From the NCBI GenBank assembly GCA_030696465.1, contig JAUYSE010000117.1, forward strand, positions 1 to 6,646: DNA of 6,646 bases, given 5' to 3'. Both the position numbers and the translations under genes were made by a program. Shown in pieces: positions 5,417 through 6,646 of this stretch (position 1 is its first letter; each line of letters starts with the position of its first letter). The notes beneath the pieces were generated by a model. That model did not search any database. It had not been told where the DNA came from and was given only the letters and a program-made list of their open reading frames with translations. This DNA is from Legionellaceae bacterium. GTDB lineage: Bacteria; Pseudomonadota; Gammaproteobacteria; Legionellales; Legionellaceae.

Positions 5417-5524
5417 ATTAAGGCGCTCCTGCATAAGCACTTCATTTTCCTGAAGATTGCGGGTTGGATTTAACTGCTCCGCTTCCTGATGGTCACGGTT
5501 CGGATTTAACTGAGCTGTTTCCTG
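5417..5524 (-). repeat. Three degenerate 36-bp repeats, open in frame between accD and the pilin gene
   Basis: On the minus strand the units are 5524-5489, 5488-5453 and 5452-5417, and the pilin ATG follows at once. Each starts CAGGAA. The first two agree at 26 of 36 positions and share CAGTTAAATCC; the third is much more diverged (about 17 of 36). All are open in the frame shared by accD and the pilin gene. As 12-residue peptides they read QETAQLNPNRDH, QEAEQLNPTRNL and QENEVLMQERLN, keeping Gln1, Glu2, Leu6 and Arg10. The third unit contains the pilin ribosome binding site. Whether the tract is ever translated is unknown. Confidence 0.6.
5426..5430 (-). promoter_or_regulatory. Ribosome binding site that selects the pilin start
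   Basis: AGGAG on the minus strand lies 9 nt upstream of the ATG at 5416. The alternative in-frame starts (GTG at 5440, ATG at 5434) have no comparable site, and using them would give an unusually long 12- or 10-residue leader before the prepilin cleavage point. Confidence 0.65.
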
Positions 5525-5539
5525 GGGTCGCCACTGGGG

Positions 5540-6403
5540 TTAGGCTACAAAGGCTTGTTGCGTCAGTTTTGCAATGAGCTCTGCTAAAGTGTTGCGTAAT
5601 TCTTTGCGTGGCACAATCATGTCGATGTGACCATGCTCTAACAAAAATTCACTGCGCTGAAAACCTTCAGGCAATACTTGACGTACAGTTTGTTCTATCA
5701 CGCGAGGACCTGCAAAACCAATTAAGGCATTAGGTTCAGCAATAATTAAATCGCCCAAACTAGCAAAGCTTGCAGAAACGCCGCCCATGGTCGGATCAGT
5801 TAGTACCACAATAAAAGGAACGCGTGCTTCGGCTAATTTAACGAGGGCCGCAGAAGTTTTTGCCATTTGCATTAGAGAGAAAAGCCCCTCTTGCATGCGC
5901 GCGCCTCCACTGGCCGTACAGCAAATATAGGGACGATTTTCTGCGATGGCCGCATTCACCCCTGCAACAAATTTTTCACCCACAGTGGCGCCCATAGAGC
6001 CCCCCATGAATGCAAATTCAAAAACACTCATCACTACGGGTAAATTGTGAATACGCCCTTTCATCACTACAAGCGCTTCGTTTTCACCCGTACTTTTTTG
6101 TGCTTGTAGTATACGATCTTTATAGCGTTTGGAGTCTTTAAATTTTAATCGATCTATAGGCTCTAGATGCGCTACGAGTTCTTCTTGCTCGTCTTCATCC
6201 AATATTTGCGAAAGTCGTTCTCGTGCATCGATACGATGGTGATGTCCGCAGAGGGCGCAAACCGATAAATTCTTTATTAATTCTGTCTTGTATAATACAG
6301 TGGCGCACTTATCACATTTAGTCCACACCCCTTCCGGTACGCCTTTTTTTTGCACCGTTTGCGTACGGATACGCGAAGGAAACAGGTTCATCAACCAGCT
6401 CAT
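5540..6403 (-). CDS. accD: Acetyl-CoA carboxylase carboxyltransferase subunit beta
   Basis: AccD pairs with AccA to move the carboxyl group from carboxybiotin on AccB to acetyl-CoA, forming malonyl-CoA, the committed step of fatty acid synthesis in the cytoplasm. From the chosen start it is 287 aa (E. coli 304). The N-terminal zinc ribbon is present: Cys30, Cys33, Cys49 and Cys52 in CDKC and CALC pairs. The crotonase-like carboxyltransferase core follows with FEFAFMGGSMGATVGEK (128-144), TASGGARMQEG (163-173), LTDPTMGGVSASFASLGD (201-218) and ALIGFAGPRVIEQT (226-239). The start MSWLMNLFPSRIRTQ matches the family; the open frame continues upstream to 6520, but that part begins inside the insertion-sequence end and carries the promoter. 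The ribosome binding site is weak (GTGAG about 9 nt upstream). Neither trpA nor folC, its frequent neighbours in gammaproteobacteria, is beside it. Confidence 0.97.
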   Translation of the reverse strand: MSWLMNLFPSRIRTQTVQKKGVPEGVWTKCDKCATVLYKTELIKNLSVCALCGHHHRIDARERLSQILDEDEQEELVAHLEPIDRLKFKDSKRYKDRILQAQKSTGENEALVVMKGRIHNLPVVMSVFEFAFMGGSMGATVGEKFVAGVNAAIAENRPYICCTASGGARMQEGLFSLMQMAKTSAALVKLAEARVPFIVVLTDPTMGGVSASFASLGDLIIAEPNALIGFAGPRVIEQTVRQVLPEGFQRSEFLLEHGHIDMIVPRKELRNTLAELIAKLTQQAFVA

Positions 6404-6433
6404 AATGAAAAACTCACGAAATAACGATGCTTT

Positions 6434-6461
6434 ATTATATCCGTTTATAAAGGGATAACAA
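6434..6461 (-). promoter_or_regulatory. Predicted sigma-70 promoter of accD
   Basis: The minus strand reads TTGTTA (6461-6456), a 16-nt spacer and a perfect TATAAT (6439-6434). Transcription would begin about 25 nt before the accD ATG. It lies wholly between the insertion-sequence end and the gene, so the insertion left it intact. It probably drives accD, the pilin-like gene, the MAPEG gene and nnrD. Confidence 0.6.
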
Positions 6462-6505
6462 TAGGGTGTGTTGACAATTGGTTCCCAGTGCCGCGGCCGA
6501 AGGTC

Positions 6506-6646
6506 CATACTCTTATACATAAGTCATTCTACGTCAACATATGAAAGGTTTCCCACGCTAAAGTAAAATCTTTCATACGTTGTAAACCAATCCACATAAT
6601 TTTTGTCCCAGGAAACCCATCAGACTTTCTTCCTAAGTGTCCTCCA
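6506..6646 (-). mobile_element. End of an IS50/Tn5-like insertion sequence (IS4 family), continuing past the window
   Basis: Positions 6506-6524 match the Tn5/IS50 outer end CTGACTCTTATACACAAGT at 16 of 19 positions, including the unbroken ACTCTTATACA core. A transposase C-terminus ends 4 bp inside this repeat, as expected for the transposase-distal end. IS50-type elements make 9-bp target duplications; the flank to test is 6497-6505. The other end is outside the window, so completeness cannot be judged. Confidence 0.83.
6529..6646 (-). CDS. IS50/Tn5-like transposase, C-terminal 38 residues (5' part beyond the window)
   Basis: The frame is open from the right edge (first full codon at 6645-6643) to a TAG at 6531-6529 and gives 38 residues. 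It begins GGHLGRKSDGFPGTKIMWIG and goes on to LQRMKDFTLAWETFHMLT. This aligns without gaps to the end of Tn5 transposase as I know it (GGFMDSKRTGIASWGALWEG..): the shared features are the leading GG, the K..G turn, the W.G motif and a closing helix of similar length. In Tn5 this C-terminal segment mediates dimerisation in the synaptic complex; the catalytic DDE residues lie upstream and are not visible. Nothing here shows whether the enzyme is intact. It was found by hand translation and is too short to call without the adjacent inverted repeat, which supports it strongly. Confidence 0.85.
   Translation of the reverse strand, partial: GGHLGRKSDGFPGTKIMWIGLQRMKDFTLAWETFHMLT

Noticed and set aside
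5417..5440. Longer prepilin starting at GTG 5440
   Set aside because: It would give a 12-residue leader and lacks a good ribosome binding site; the ATG at 5416 gives the usual MEKG leader with AGGAG upstream. The tract is still reported as an open question in the findings.
5417..5524. CRISPR-like array in the accD-pilin spacer
   Set aside because: The 36-bp units are contiguous with no spacers, diverged, and stay in one reading frame, so they are degenerate tandem repeats and not CRISPR.
6471..6476. Perfect TTGACA on the plus strand
   Set aside because: No -10-like element lies 16-18 nt downstream; that stretch is GC-rich (CCGCGGCCG), and no plus-strand gene follows.
6404..6520. Longer accD starting at 6520 (39 extra residues)
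   Set aside because: The early ATG lies in the insertion-sequence inverted repeat and the extension overlaps a strong accD promoter. The family N-terminus begins at the ATG at 6403.

Overview
The window reads as a piece of a low-GC gammaproteobacterial chromosome. The best guess is the order Legionellales (Legionella/Coxiella/Diplorickettsia-like bacteria). The grounds are the gene set (nusB, glyA, accD, a type IVa pilin-like protein, a lone NAD(P)HX dehydratase), a bacterial RMND1/DUF155 membrane protein, an IS50-type insertion sequence end and AT-rich spacers. This placement is inferred from family content, not from a database search. Every gene I accept lies on the minus strand, so the window is described from right to left, in the direction of transcription.

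Right edge (6646-6506): the C-terminal end of an IS4-family, IS50/Tn5-like transposase and its terminal inverted repeat, which matches the Tn5 outer end at 16 of 19 positions. The insertion sequence stops about 100 bp upstream of accD and leaves a good accD promoter (6434-6461) intact. Next come accD (acetyl-CoA carboxylase carboxyltransferase beta subunit) and a 123-bp spacer made largely of degenerate 36-bp repeats. These repeats are open in the accD reading frame and run straight into a type IV pilin-like gene. After that are a MAPEG-family membrane protein and nnrD (ADP-dependent NAD(P)H-hydrate dehydratase), packed tightly enough to be one transcript.

Middle (3619-3205): a 415-bp stretch with no convincing gene. 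It holds a 125-bp element with long imperfect terminal inverted repeats (3465-3589) and a cluster of short palindromes just upstream of a small phage-repressor-like HTH protein (3204-2938). One palindrome sits between candidate -35 and -10 elements, which suggests autoregulation. The HTH gene ends inside a perfect 14-bp hairpin that probably terminates its transcript.

Left part (2910-1): a DUF155/RMND1-family protein with a C-terminal membrane anchor, a small exported protein of unknown function, glyA (serine hydroxymethyltransferase) and the first 100 codons of nusB (transcription antitermination factor), which runs off the left edge. The last three are close together and probably cotranscribed. 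Many gammaproteobacteria have nrdR and riboflavin genes between glyA and nusB; here the two are direct neighbours.

No complete new multi-gene system is visible. The least explained signals are the in-frame repeat tract between accD and the pilin gene, the 125-bp palindromic element, the operator-like cluster upstream of the HTH gene, and the IS50-like end beside accD.
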